In this document: in pieces, positions 55,780 through 64,000 of the stretch
Position numbering within the stretch: position 1 is the first letter of the stretch
Layout: every line of letters begins with the position of its first letter
Assembly: GCF_014284275.1 (NCBI RefSeq)
Contig: NZ_JACOFU010000002.1
Coordinates: forward strand, 666,623 to 730,622
Origin: Affinundibacterium amnicola
GTDB taxonomy: Bacteria; Pseudomonadota; Gammaproteobacteria; Burkholderiales; Burkholderiaceae_D
Length of the DNA stretch: 64,000 nucleotides
Reading direction: 5' to 3'
Notes under the pieces: model-generated
Seen by the model: the letters and a program-made list of their open reading frames with translations, nothing else
The model's database searches: none
What the model was told of the DNA's origin: nothing
Position numbers and translations under genes: made by a program

Positions 55780-58374
55780 CTAAACATTCTTCGTCGACTC
55801 CAAAAAATCCTGAGCAAAACGTTGCAACACCCCACCCGCTTCGTAAATCGACACTTCTTCCGCCGTATCTAAACGACAGGTTACAGGCACTTCTACACGC
55901 TCACCATTTTTACGATGAACAACCAAAGTCAAAGTCGTACGTGGGGTTCGTTCACCAATCACGTCATAGGTTTCTGTACCATCCAAGCCTAAGGTCAAAC
56001 GATTCACGCCGACTTTAAATTCGAGCGGCAACACACCCATACCGATCAGATTCGTGCGATGGATACGCTCAAAACCTTCCGCTACAATCACTTCCACGCC
56101 CGCCAAGCGCACGCCCTTCGCCGCCCAGTCGCGTGAAGAACCTTGACCGTAATCAGCACCAGCAATAATGATCAGTGGTTGCTTACGTTCCATGTAGGTT
56201 TCTATCGCTTCCCACATGCGCGTGACTGTGCCTTCTGGTTCTATGCGTGCCAGTGAACCGGCTTTGATCTTGCCATCGGCATCGCGCACCATTTCATTTT
56301 TCAAAGTGGGATTAGCGAAGGTAGCGCGTTGTGCAGTTAAGTGATCGCCGCGATGGGTTGCGTAAGAATTGAAGTCTTCTTCCGGCAAACCCATCTTGGC
56401 CAAATAAGCACCTGCCGCGCTGTCTAGCATAATCGCGTTGGATGGCGATAAGTGGTCGGTCGTGATGTTATCGCCCAATACCGCCAAAGCACGCATGCCT
56501 TTCATCGTACGCTCACCTGCCAAAGCACCCTCCCAATACGGCGGGCGACGGATGTAAGTGGATGGCGCACGCCAATCATACAAAGGTGCGACGCTAGCTA
56601 CTTGTTCAGTCGAGATCGCGAACATAGGCTCATACACTTTGCGGAACATCTCAGGTTTGACGCTGGACTTCACAATCGCATCGATCTCTTCATCGGTCGG
56701 CCAGATATCTTTCAAGCGTATTTCTTTGCCATCGACTACCGTCAATACATCTTTCTCGATATCGAAACGTATCGTGCCAGCAATCGCGTAGGCTACTACC
56801 AAAGGTGGCGAAGCGAGGAAAGCTTGTTTGGCATAAGGATGAATACGGCCGTCAAAATTACGATTACCAGATAACACGGCAGTCGCATACAAATCGCGGT
56901 CAATAATCTCTTGTTGAATCACTGGATCAAGTGCGCCAGACATGCCATTACAGGATGTGCAAGCGTAAGCGACAACGCCAAAACCAAGCGCTTCCAAATC
57001 AGACATCAAGCCTGCTTCTTCCAGATACAAAGTCACTGCTTTAGAGCCAGGCGCTAAGGATGATTTCACCCAAGGCTTGCGCGTTAAACCAAGACGATTG
57101 GCGTTGCGTGCTAATAGGCCGGCGGCAATCACATTACGTGGGTTTGAAGTATTGGTGCAACTGGTAATCGCAGCGATGATGACCGCGCCATCTGGCATTT
57201 GGCCTGGCACGTCATCCCACGCTGCTGCGATGCCTTTGGCAGATAAATCTGCTGTTGCGACACGCGCATGTGGATTCGATGGACCCGCCATATTGCGTAC
57301 TACCGATGACAAATCAAATTGCAGTACGCGTTCATATTCGGCTGTTACTAAGGAGTCTGACCACAGGCCAGCAACTTTGGCGTAAGTTTCTACCAAAGCG
57401 ACTTGTGCGTCTTCACGCCCCGTCAATTTCAAGTAATCGATGGTTTGTTGATCGATACTGAACATCGCCGCGGTGGCACCATACTCAGGTGCCATATTCG
57501 AAATCGTAGCACGATCACCGAGCGTCAATGCTGCCGCACCGCTGCCGTAGAATTCAAGATAAGCGCCGACCACTTTTGATTTGCGCAAAAATTCTGTGAG
57601 TGCCAAAACGATGTCAGTTGCAGTAATACCTGGTTGTGGCTTACCGCTCAGTTCGACACCGATAATATCGGGCAAACGCATCCAAGATGCGCGACCTAAC
57701 ATGACGTTTTCTGCTTCCAGGCCACCAACACCAATTGCGATCACACCCAGTGCATCGACGTGTGGTGTATGACTATCGGTACCAACTAAAGTATCAGGAA
57801 AAGCCACGCCATTTTGTGATTGGACTACCGGTGACATACGCTCCAGATTAATCTGATGCATGATGCCGTTACCCGGCGGGATCACTTCCATGTTTTTAAA
57901 TGCGAGCTTGGTCCAGTTAATGAAGTGAAAACGATCTTCATTGCGTCTATCTTCAATCGCACGATTCTTTTCAAAGGCTTGCGGATCAAAACCACCGCAC
58001 TCAACTGAGAGTGAATGATCAACGATCAACTGCACCGGCACCACAGGATTCACCTGCGCCGGATCGCCACCTTGATCAGCAATCGCATCACGCAAACCCG
58101 CCAAATCGACCAAAGCTGTTTGACCGAGAATATCGTGGCACACCACGCGTGCTGGAAACCACGGGAAATCCAGATCACGCTTGCGTTCTATGAACTGCTT
58201 TAAGGAATCCGTCAAAGTCGCAGGGTCGCAACGACGTACTAGATTTTCTGCGAGGACACGTGACGTGTATGGCAGCTTGGCGTAGGCACCGGCTTCGATG
58301 GCATCGACGGCTTCACGTGCATCGAAGTAATCGAGTGAAGTACCGGGAAGGTTTTTGCGGAATTGTGTGTTCAT
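55780..58374 (-). CDS. acnD: Fe/S-dependent 2-methylcitrate dehydratase AcnD
   Basis: 864-aa aconitase-family enzyme dehydrating 2-methylcitrate. Aconitase motifs are LVGTDSHTPHVDALGVIAIGVGG, SCTNTSNPRNVIAAG (first cluster Cys) and GVVAYACTSCNGMSGAL (the other two cluster Cys), and the C-terminal swivel domain has AGADYGQGSSRDWAAKG. The neighbouring prpF, which AcnD needs, separates it from ordinary AcnA. There is no prpD in the window. Confidence 0.95.
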   Translation of the reverse strand: MNTQFRKNLPGTSLDYFDAREAVDAIEAGAYAKLPYTSRVLAENLVRRCDPATLTDSLKQFIERKRDLDFPWFPARVVCHDILGQTALVDLAGLRDAIADQGGDPAQVNPVVPVQLIVDHSLSVECGGFDPQAFEKNRAIEDRRNEDRFHFINWTKLAFKNMEVIPPGNGIMHQINLERMSPVVQSQNGVAFPDTLVGTDSHTPHVDALGVIAIGVGGLEAENVMLGRASWMRLPDIIGVELSGKPQPGITATDIVLALTEFLRKSKVVGAYLEFYGSGAAALTLGDRATISNMAPEYGATAAMFSIDQQTIDYLKLTGREDAQVALVETYAKVAGLWSDSLVTAEYERVLQFDLSSVVRNMAGPSNPHARVATADLSAKGIAAAWDDVPGQMPDGAVIIAAITSCTNTSNPRNVIAAGLLARNANRLGLTRKPWVKSSLAPGSKAVTLYLEEAGLMSDLEALGFGVVAYACTSCNGMSGALDPVIQQEIIDRDLYATAVLSGNRNFDGRIHPYAKQAFLASPPLVVAYAIAGTIRFDIEKDVLTVVDGKEIRLKDIWPTDEEIDAIVKSSVKPEMFRKVYEPMFAISTEQVASVAPLYDWRAPSTYIRRPPYWEGALAGERTMKGMRALAVLGDNITTDHLSPSNAIMLDSAAGAYLAKMGLPEEDFNSYATHRGDHLTAQRATFANPTLKNEMVRDADGKIKAGSLARIEPEGTVTRMWEAIETYMERKQPLIIIAGADYGQGSSRDWAAKGVRLAGVEVIVAEGFERIHRTNLIGMGVLPLEFKVGVNRLTLGLDGTETYDVIGERTPRTTLTLVVHRKNGERVEVPVTCRLDTAEEVSIYEAGGVLQRFAQDFLESTKNV

Positions 58375-58443
58375 AGTTTTTCCAATTATTTTTTTAAACC
58401 CATCAACGCCGAAACGCTGAGCAATGTAGGAGTTATTTTGTCA

Positions 58444-58551
58444 CTCCTCCCCCCTTCAAGAAGAGGGGGGGAGGTTGGGAGGAGGATAGGGTTTTATCTC
58501 GCACAACAGAAATCCATCCCCACCCCAACCCTCCCCTTGAAGGGGAGGGAG
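58444..58551. repeat. G/C-run palindromes between prpC and acnD
   Basis: Hairpin CTCCTCCCCCCTTC...GAGGGGGGGAG (from 58444) and a second hairpin CCCTCCCCTT-G-AAGGGGAGGG ending near 58549, with GGTTGGG/CCCAACC also pairing between them. It resembles the elements at 55606-55766 and 59829-59903. Confidence 0.75.
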
Positions 58552-58578
58552 ACTTCATCAAGACTCGCTCATCATTAA

Positions 58579-58604
58579 CCTCTGCGCTCCTCTGCGCCTC
58601 TGCG
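58579..58604. repeat. CCTCTGCG direct repeats
   Basis: Three copies of CCTCTGCG (58579, 58589, 58597) in the prpC-acnD gap. Similar CTCTGCG runs are scattered between genes in many bacteria; no function is implied. Confidence 0.6.
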
Positions 58605-58638
58605 TCTCAGCGTTGAGGGGTTCTAAAGCCATCCAAAT

Positions 58639-59793
58639 TTACTTACGATCTCTTAACGCCACAAACGCCAAATCCTCAGGCCCCACATAATTCGCACTTG
58701 GACGAATAATCTTGTTATCGATACGCTGTTCAATGATATGAGCCGACCAGCCTGAAGTACGTGCGATCACGAACAATGGTGTGAACATTGCGGTTGGTAC
58801 GCCCATCACATGATAAGAAACTGCAGAGAACCAATCCAGATTCGGGAACATTTTTTTGATATCCCACATCACCGTTTCTAAGCGTTCAGCGATGTCATAC
58901 ATTTTGGTGGAGCCAGCTTCGACTGACAAAGTACGCGCCACTTCTTTGATGACTTTATTACGTGGATCAGACACGGTGTACACAGGGTGACCGAAACCGA
59001 TCACGACTTCTTTGTTTTCTACACGACGTTTGATATCCGCTTCTGCTTCATCGGGATTGTCGTAACGCTTTTGAATTTCAAACGCCACTTCGTTTGCACC
59101 GCCATGTTTAGGACCACGCAAGGCACCAATCGCGCCAGTGATGGCGGAATGAATATCGGAACCTGTACCCGCGATCACGCGGCTGGTGAATGTTGATGCA
59201 TTGAACTCATGCTCTGCGTACAAAATCAAAGAAGTGTGCATCGCACGTACCCAAGAAGCTTTTGGTTTTTCGCCGTGCAAGAGATGCAGGAAATGTCCAC
59301 CGATGGAATCATCATCCGTTTCCACATCGATGCGTTTGCCGTTGTGGCTGAAGTGGTACCAATACAAAAGCATAGAACCGAATGACGCCATCAAACGATC
59401 AGCGATATCGCGTGCACCTGGGGTATTGTGGTCATCTTTTTCTGGCAGCGTGCAACCCAATACGGATGAGCCCGTACGCATTACGTCCATAGGGTGTGAG
59501 GATGCTGGCAAGGCTTCCAAAGCTAATTTCAAGTTCGCTGGCAAGCCGCGTAAAGATTTTAATTTTGCTTTGTAGGCAGATAATTCCGCTGCTGTTGGCA
59601 ATTTACCGTGCACCAGCAAATGCGCGATTTCTTCGAATTCGCAATTATCTGCCACGTCTAGAATATCGTAACCGCGGTAGTGCAAATCGTTACCAGTTTT
59701 ACCTACGCTGCATAGCGCGGTGTTACCAGCAGCAACGCCGGATAAGGCTACGGATTTTTTTGGTTTAAATGTTGGGGTTTCTTGTGTGGTCAT
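58639..59793 (-). CDS. prpC: 2-methylcitrate synthase
   Basis: 384-aa citrate-synthase-fold enzyme condensing propionyl-CoA with oxaloacetate. Markers: [20 protein letters not shown] at the N-terminus, typical of Prp[40 protein letters not shown] (catalytic His); [15 protein letters not shown] (His); and [25 protein letters not shown] (Asp region). It is shorter than type I citrate synthases (about 430 aa). GGAGAAAG precedes the ATG. Confidence 0.96.
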   Translation of the reverse strand: MTTQETPTFKPKKSVALSGVAAGNTALCSVGKTGNDLHYRGYDILDVADNCEFEEIAHLLVHGKLPTAAELSAYKAKLKSLRGLPANLKLALEALPASSHPMDVMRTGSSVLGCTLPEKDDHNTPGARDIADRLMASFGSMLLYWYHFSHNGKRIDVETDDDSIGGHFLHLLHGEKPKASWVRAMHTSLILYAEHEFNASTFTSRVIAGTGSDIHSAITGAIGALRGPKHGGANEVAFEIQKRYDNPDEAEADIKRRVENKEVVIGFGHPVYTVSDPRNKVIKEVARTLSVEAGSTKMYDIAERLETVMWDIKKMFPNLDWFSAVSYHVMGVPTAMFTPLFVIARTSGWSAHIIEQRIDNKIIRPSANYVGPEDLAFVALRDRK

Positions 59794-59828
59794 GTTCTTT
59801 CTCCGAAGGTATGTGTGTCTTTATTTCG

Positions 59829-59903
59829 CTATCGTCTCTTGTCTGAAGCTCCTCCCCCTTCAAGGGGGAGGGAGTTAACACATCACTACACTTCAGACGA
59901 TAG
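59829..59903. repeat. Nested palindrome between prpB and prpC
   Basis: Outer arms CTATCGTCT...CTGAAG (59829-59848) pair with CTTCAGACGATAG (59891-59903). They enclose CTCCTCCCCCTT-C-AAGGGGGAGGGAG (59849-59873), a G/C-run palindrome of the type seen in the other prp gaps. Confidence 0.75.
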
Positions 59904-59933
59904 GAATGTACTTTTTAAATTAATTCAAACCAG

Positions 59934-60824
59934 TTACTTCGCCTTTTGCTGCGCAAACAATGCATCCAATTTTTGTTCAAAATCGTGATAGTTAATGCGT
60001 TCGTAGAGCTCCATACGCGTCTGCATAGTATCGACAACATTCTTTTGCGTGCCATCACGACGAATCGCGCTGTAGACATTTTCCGCAGCCTTATTCATCG
60101 CGCGGAAAGCACTCAGTGGATACAGCACCAAACCAACATCAGCAGAAGCTAATTCTTCTACCGTGTACAAAGGTGTGGAACCGAATTCGGTGATATTCGC
60201 GAGGATAGGTACTTTGACTAAATTGGCAAATTGTTTGTACATTGCCAGCTCAGTGATCGCTTCTGGGAAAATCATGTCAGCGCCCGCCTCTACGCAAGCT
60301 AAGGCACGATCTATCGCTGCTTCTAAGCCTTCGACAGCTAAAGCATCAGTACGCGCCATGATGACGAAATTTTCATCAGTGCGTGCATCAACCGCGGCTT
60401 TCACGCGATCGACCATTTCTTGTTTGCTGACGATTTCTTTACCCGGACGATGACCACAACGTTTCGCGCCAACCTGATCTTCAATATGCATCGCTGCAGC
60501 ACCAAACTTAATCATCGATTTAACTGTGCGTGCCACGTTGAAAGCGGATGAACCAAAACCGGTATCCACATCCACTAACAAAGGCAAATCACACACATCC
60601 GTAATTCGACGCACGTCGGTCAATACATCATCGAGGTTAGAGATACCGAGATCGGGCAAACCCAAGGAACCAGCAGCGACACCGCCACCCGACAAATAAA
60701 TCGCCTTAAAACCTGCGCGTTTTGCTAATAAAGCATGATTGGCATTAATTGCGCCAACCACTTGTAATGGAGATTCTTCTTGCATCGCCTTGCGGAAGGC
60801 AGCACCTGCGGAATATTGGGACAT
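59934..60824 (-). CDS. prpB: 2-methylisocitrate lyase
   Basis: 296-aa isocitrate-lyase-family enzyme splitting 2-methylisocitrate into pyruvate and succinate, the last step of the cycle. Motifs: [41 protein letters not shown], the catalytic loop [11 protein letters not shown] (Cys) and [19 protein letters not shown]. The start at 60824 ([13 protein letters not shown]) has AAGGAAAAG upstream; a longer reading to 60902 would run through the sigma-54 promoter. First gene of the operon. Confidence 0.97.
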   Translation of the reverse strand: MSQYSAGAAFRKAMQEESPLQVVGAINANHALLAKRAGFKAIYLSGGGVAAGSLGLPDLGISNLDDVLTDVRRITDVCDLPLLVDVDTGFGSSAFNVARTVKSMIKFGAAAMHIEDQVGAKRCGHRPGKEIVSKQEMVDRVKAAVDARTDENFVIMARTDALAVEGLEAAIDRALACVEAGADMIFPEAITELAMYKQFANLVKVPILANITEFGSTPLYTVEELASADVGLVLYPLSAFRAMNKAAENVYSAIRRDGTQKNVVDTMQTRMELYERINYHDFEQKLDALFAQQKAK

Positions 60825-60858
60825 GTTCTTTTCCTTTTGTTTGGATGCTAATGGCATT

Positions 60859-60873
60859 GCAAAGCGCGTGCCA
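60859..60873 (-). promoter_or_regulatory. Consensus sigma-54 promoter of prpB
   Basis: On the minus strand: TGGCAC (60873-60868), five bases, TTGC (60862-60859), a full match to the -24/-12 consensus TGGCAC-N5-TTGC. The expected start lies about 12 nt downstream, near 60847, leaving a leader of about 23 nt before the prpB ATG. The divergent gene encodes a sigma-54 activator (PrpR). Confidence 0.88.
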
Positions 60874-60995
60874 ATACCGCTAAAGAGAAAGGATACTGAC
60901 AAAATTAATTATAGAATCTTTAAAAATCAATAGCTTAGGAAAAATCAACATAGAGAAAACTTGAGTAAAACACTCGACTACGTTGCACAAAGGCG

Positions 60996-61024
60996 TTGCA
61001 GATGAAACATAAATGAAACATAAT
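60996..61024 (+). promoter_or_regulatory. Candidate prpR promoter
   Basis: TTGCAG (60996-61001), a 17-nt spacer, CATAAT (61019-61024). The -35 is poor. Two TGAAACA repeats fall inside this promoter, which would allow autoregulation. Confidence 0.35.
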
Positions 61025-61056
61025 TTGAAACACGAGATTCGCATCAATTGAAACAC
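61003..61056 (+). promoter_or_regulatory. Phased TGAAACA repeats, likely PrpR binding sites
   Basis: Four direct copies of TGAAACA followed by T or C, starting at 61003, 61014, 61026 and 61049. The steps of 11, 12 and 23 bp put them on one face of the helix. They lie about 155-200 bp upstream of the predicted prpB start, a usual distance for sigma-54 enhancer sites, and directly upstream of prpR. Binding by PrpR is inference. Confidence 0.65.
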
Positions 61057-61084
61057 TTCATCACATTAGCACCTCCAAAAGCCC

Positions 61085-62779
61085 ATGAGCCGACGCCCAC
61101 CAATCCCACGCGACCCCCAAGACAAACCGATCATTTGGACGGTTTCCATTTCTCGTTTGTTTGATTTATTCCGCGACATCATGGTGGAATACGATGCCAG
61201 CGCCGATATAGAACCGATTCATCTTGGCTTCGAAGAGGCGGCTCAGGTACTACGTGAACGCCTGCAAACCGAGCGCTGCGATGCAGTGATTGCGGCTGGC
61301 TCGAATGGTGCCTATCTGAGAAATCGCTTACCGATTCCGGTCGTAATCGCCAAGGCAAGTGGTTTCGATGTGATGCAAGCTTTAGCTAGGGCACGCAAAG
61401 TATCACGTCAAATCGCCATCGTCACGTATCAAGAAACCATGCCCGAATTACTTGATTTCAAAACGACCTTTGGATTTCAGGTTGAGCAAAGAACTTACGT
61501 GACCGAAGAGGATGCGAAAAGTCAGATCAGCGAGCTCAAAGCAATGGGCATTCAAGCAATCGTTGGCGCTGGCTTAATTACCGATCTGGCGGAAGAAGCT
61601 GGCCTCACTGGTATCTTTATGTATTCAGCAGGATCGATCCGTCAGGCATTTGATGACGCGATTGAAATTTCTAGACTCACCCGACTCGAAGCATCAAAAG
61701 GCAGGCAACAACCTGTTGGCGAATTACGTGCACGCCATAGCATTAAAGATCTGCGTGGCGACTCTGAATTGATGCAAGATGTCCGCCAATCCATCATGCT
61801 ATACGCACGCTCTCCCGCCACTGTTCTATTGCAAGGCGAAACTGGCACAGGTAAAGAGCTCGCAGCACAAGCTATCCATAAAGAAAGTTCGCGGGCAAGA
61901 CAGTCATTCGTCGCCGTCAATTGTGGCGCAATCGCAGAGTCCCTATTGGAATCAGAATTATTTGGTTACGAAGAAGGTGCATTTACCGGCTCACGACGCG
62001 GCGGTCACGCTGGACTATTTGAAGCCGCGCACCGCGGCACCTTATTTCTAGATGAGATCGGCGAAATGCCGCTCAATTTACAAACACGATTATTGCGGGT
62101 GTTAGAGGAAAGAGAAGTCGTACGCGTTGGCGGTGTGCGACCGATTCCTGTGGACATTCGTATTATCAGCGCCACCCATTGTGATCTGGAACAACGCATA
62201 CGCGAAGGCCGATTTCGTGTCGATCTGTTTTATCGACTTGCGGTGTTGCGTCTACGCCTGCCTGCATTACGTGAGCGCCCTGAAGATTTACTTGCACTGG
62301 CACAGTGGAGCCTCAAACAAGCTTGTGCTGCCATTGGCAGCCGTCCACATCCAAATTCGCAGGTCGAAGTCGCCCACTGCCACGATGTACTACAGCAGTA
62401 CAGCTGGCCGGGCAACGTACGGGAACTACGCAATGTCATGGAACGCTTAGCCCTGCATCTTTCAGCTGCCCCCTTACAAGCCATTACGCCGAATTATTTA
62501 TCCAAACTACTGCCAGAGTTACAAGCACCAATCTCAGCAACAATTACAGCAAGTGCCCAAGCAACTACGACAGCAACTACCACCGCAACAACGGGCAACA
62601 ATCAAGTAGCAGCCACATCAGTGACAACGGCGCTTTCCAATGACGAGGATTGCCTAGATAATTTAATGAGAAAATTCAACAATAATCGGGAAGAAGTTGC
62701 ACGACATCTAGGGATCAGCCGCACCACATTATGGCGACGATTAAGTAGCCAAAAAACTTTCGCCAAAAAGAAACAATAA
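61085..62779 (+). CDS. prpR: Propionate catabolism sigma-54 activator PrpR
   Basis: 564-aa enhancer-binding protein. The N-terminal PrpR_N sensor domain (about 1-200; [35 protein letters not shown]) senses 2-methylcitrate in studied homologues. The AAA+ domain has Walker [12 protein letters not shown] (about 250-258), the sigma-54-contacting [10 protein letters not shown] loop and Walker [12 protein letters not shown]. The C-terminal Fis-type helix-turn-helix is [24 protein letters not shown] Thr/Ala-rich linker (TATTTATTGN region, about 480-515) precedes the DNA-binding part. It is divergent from the prpB operon that it should activate. Confidence 0.96.
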   Translation: MSRRPPIPRDPQDKPIIWTVSISRLFDLFRDIMVEYDASADIEPIHLGFEEAAQVLRERLQTERCDAVIAAGSNGAYLRNRLPIPVVIAKASGFDVMQALARARKVSRQIAIVTYQETMPELLDFKTTFGFQVEQRTYVTEEDAKSQISELKAMGIQAIVGAGLITDLAEEAGLTGIFMYSAGSIRQAFDDAIEISRLTRLEASKGRQQPVGELRARHSIKDLRGDSELMQDVRQSIMLYARSPATVLLQGETGTGKELAAQAIHKESSRARQSFVAVNCGAIAESLLESELFGYEEGAFTGSRRGGHAGLFEAAHRGTLFLDEIGEMPLNLQTRLLRVLEEREVVRVGGVRPIPVDIRIISATHCDLEQRIREGRFRVDLFYRLAVLRLRLPALRERPEDLLALAQWSLKQACAAIGSRPHPNSQVEVAHCHDVLQQYSWPGNVRELRNVMERLALHLSAAPLQAITPNYLSKLLPELQAPISATITASAQATTTATTTATTGNNQVAATSVTTALSNDEDCLDNLMRKFNNNREEVARHLGISRTTLWRRLSSQKTFAKKKQ

Positions 62780-62892
62780 GTAACAAACACCACCGAAAAT
62801 CTAAGGTATAACTAAGTCTATTTTTTTAAAAAAGAAGCGCTTGGGTTAAAATGCGACTATTCTGAACTACCCATTACTAACAGGACAAATCC

Positions 62893-63270
62893 ATGACAAG
62901 TGCTACGACAATCAAAAAATTGTTAGTTGTTGATGACAGCAAAGTGTCCCGTATGATTATTCGTGCCAGAGTTTTAGCGGTACAGCCTGATTGGGAAATC
63001 ATCGAAGCAAGTACGGGTGCTGAAGGCATTGCGATGGTGAAAGAACATCAGCCAGATTTTTGTACGATGGATATCAACATGCCAGGCATGTTAGGCACAG
63101 AAGCAGCGGAAATTATTTTAGGAGACAACCCAACAATTCGGGTCGTTATTTTTTCTGCCAATATTCAAGAAAGCTTTCAAGATAGAGCCACTGCGATGGG
63201 CGCAATTTTCGTCGCGAAACCCATCACAGAAAAATCGATCGCAGAAGCATTGCATTACTTTTTAGGATAA
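62893..63270 (+). CDS. CheY-like single-domain response regulator
   Basis: 125-aa receiver domain without output domain. Acidic pocket D14/D15 (LVVDDSK), phosphoacceptor D60 (FCTMDINMPG), S88 and K109 (VAKPIT) are all in place. It is followed after 2 bp by a CheC-type phosphatase gene and then by a PAS-type gene, so the three form one unit. No chemotaxis kinase or receptor is in view. Confidence 0.92.
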   Translation: MTSATTIKKLLVVDDSKVSRMIIRARVLAVQPDWEIIEASTGAEGIAMVKEHQPDFCTMDINMPGMLGTEAAEIILGDNPTIRVVIFSANIQESFQDRATAMGAIFVAKPITEKSIAEALHYFLG

Positions 63271-63272
63271 TT

Positions 63273-63887
63273 GTGGATAGTCTAAGCGAACTCCATCTCG
63301 ACGCACTGGCTGAAGTATTTAATGTCGGCGCGGGTCGTGCTGCGGCCAGTTTGAGTGAAATTGTCGGCGACGAAGTCAAACTTTCTGTTCCCTCTGTGGA
63401 AATCAAAAAGAGTTCTGAAGTCGACGCCAGCATCATGGATTTAAGTAGTATGAAATTTGGCGTAGTTAGCCAACATTTCTCTGGTCCTTTTGACGCACAA
63501 GCACTACTGCTGTTTACCGAGAGTCACGCGCTGGAAATTGTGCGCGATATGATGGGCTCACAAATGAGCATAGAAGAGCTGGCTGAATTCGAACAAGAAG
63601 CCATGTGCGAGCTCGGTAATATTATTCTGAATGCTTGCTTGTCTGCGATGGCTGATATGCTACACATTTCCCTCAATAGTTCATTACCAGATTATCGCAT
63701 TGCATCCACCGAAGATATTTTCAAAAGTCTGCAAAGCTCAGCCGATCAACCCTATATTTTGGTTTTACATATTGACCTTTCAATCGAGAAACGTCATTCC
63801 GAAGGACATTTAATTTTCTTGCTAAGTTCGATGTCACTTCGTAGTTTAGTGCAGCAATTGGAGCTGTTTTTAGGAAATATTGAATGA
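63273..63887 (+). CDS. CheC-type CheY-P phosphatase
   Basis: 204-aa protein with both CheC phosphatase motifs: DALAEVFNVGAGRAAASLSEIVG (D-x3-E-x2-N) and EQEAMCELGNIILNACLSAMADML (E-x3-E-x2-N). It should dephosphorylate a CheY-like protein, probably the one encoded 2 bp upstream. The start is a GTG at 63273. Its TGA stop overlaps the ATG of the next gene (ATGA). Confidence 0.88.
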   Translation: MDSLSELHLDALAEVFNVGAGRAAASLSEIVGDEVKLSVPSVEIKKSSEVDASIMDLSSMKFGVVSQHFSGPFDAQALLLFTESHALEIVRDMMGSQMSIEELAEFEQEAMCELGNIILNACLSAMADMLHISLNSSLPDYRIASTEDIFKSLQSSADQPYILVLHIDLSIEKRHSEGHLIFLLSSMSLRSLVQQLELFLGNIE

Positions 63888-64000
63888 ATTTTGTAGAACA
63901 TTACCAAAGTAAGATTTTTGATAGCCTAAGTATTGGCTTAATCGTGGTCAATGCCAACGAAGAAATCTTATTGTGGAATACCTGGTTAGAAAAACACTCA
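63884..64000 (+). CDS. PAS-type sensor protein, 3' end beyond window
   Basis: Only 39 codons are visible: MNFVEHYQSKIFDSLSIGL, then IVVNANEEILLWNTWLEKHS. This is the start of a PAS domain (F-D-S-L-x-I-G-L-I-V-V-x-x-x-x-x-I-x-x-W-N). The output domain (kinase or GGDEF) is outside the window. The ATG overlaps the stop of the CheC gene, so it is coupled to it. Confidence 0.7.
   Translation, partial: MNFVEHYQSKIFDSLSIGLIVVNANEEILLWNTWLEKHS

Noticed and set aside
60825-60902. N-terminal extension of PrpB by 26 residues
   Set aside because: It covers the sigma-54 promoter, and the family N-terminus starts at 60824.
1-64000. Search by eye for tRNA, rRNA, CRISPR arrays, insertion sequences, prophage or integron elements
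   Set aside because: No cloverleaf ending in CCA context, no regularly spaced repeat array, no transposase or integrase frame was found; the repeats seen are palindromic intergenic elements only.

Overview
The window is a stretch of bacterial chromosome carrying about 56 genes, densely packed and mostly housekeeping. Gene content and order point to a betaproteobacterium of the order Burkholderiales, most likely an Oxalobacteraceae relative of moderate GC (Undibacterium-like; the genus is inference). The pointers are EarP next to elongation factor P with an arginine at residue 32, the DUF934 gene inside the cysteine cluster, the rpsP-rimM-trmD-rplS operon, an acyl-CoA dehydrogenase next to etfAB, and the AcnD/PrpF form of the methylcitrate cycle. 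I see no rRNA, tRNA, CRISPR array, transposase or prophage.

Layout. 1-6.9 kb: transaldolase (cut by the left edge), rnhA/methyltransferase divergent from gloB, earP and efp, a CobD/AmpE-like membrane protein and a CoA-type NUDIX hydrolase. 6.9-9.2 kb: the ribosomal protein/tRNA methyltransferase operon on the minus strand. 9.4-20.7 kb: a TM2-like membrane protein, acyl-CoA dehydrogenase with etfA and etfB, a TusA-type protein, alaS, a small secreted protein, a glycerophosphodiesterase, a class III CoA-transferase and a glycine-zipper lipoprotein. 20.8-31 kb: two large exported peptidases facing away from each other, an orphan pair of a small phosphate-binding-protein-like protein and a beta-barrel, a second RNase H with an N-terminal extension, and a sulfatase-fold phosphoethanolamine-transferase-like enzyme.

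31-39 kb is a sulfur assimilation block: TauE/SafE permease, cysI, DUF934, cysH (iron-sulfur APS reductase type), cysD, cysN and cobA. With a CbiX chelatase further on, it covers activation of sulfate, reduction to sulfide and two steps of the siroheme needed by CysI. 39-46.5 kb: lptG/lptF divergent from pepA, exonuclease III, and a P2-type cation ATPase. 46.7-51.7 kb: an HDOD protein, then a tight SxtJ / DUF5989 / carbamoyltransferase / SGNH-hydrolase cluster of unknown product, which is the best candidate here for an uncharacterised system.

51.8-62.8 kb is a complete propionate (2-methylcitrate) locus: prpB, prpC, acnD, prpF, prpE on the minus strand and prpR divergent. A consensus sigma-54 promoter lies just upstream of prpB, and four helically phased TGAAACA repeats lie upstream of prpR. 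Every gap between these prp genes holds palindromic repeat DNA, including an inverted pair of three-hairpin modules of about 200 bp. The right edge holds a CheY-like receiver, a CheC-type phosphatase and the start of a PAS-type sensor protein.
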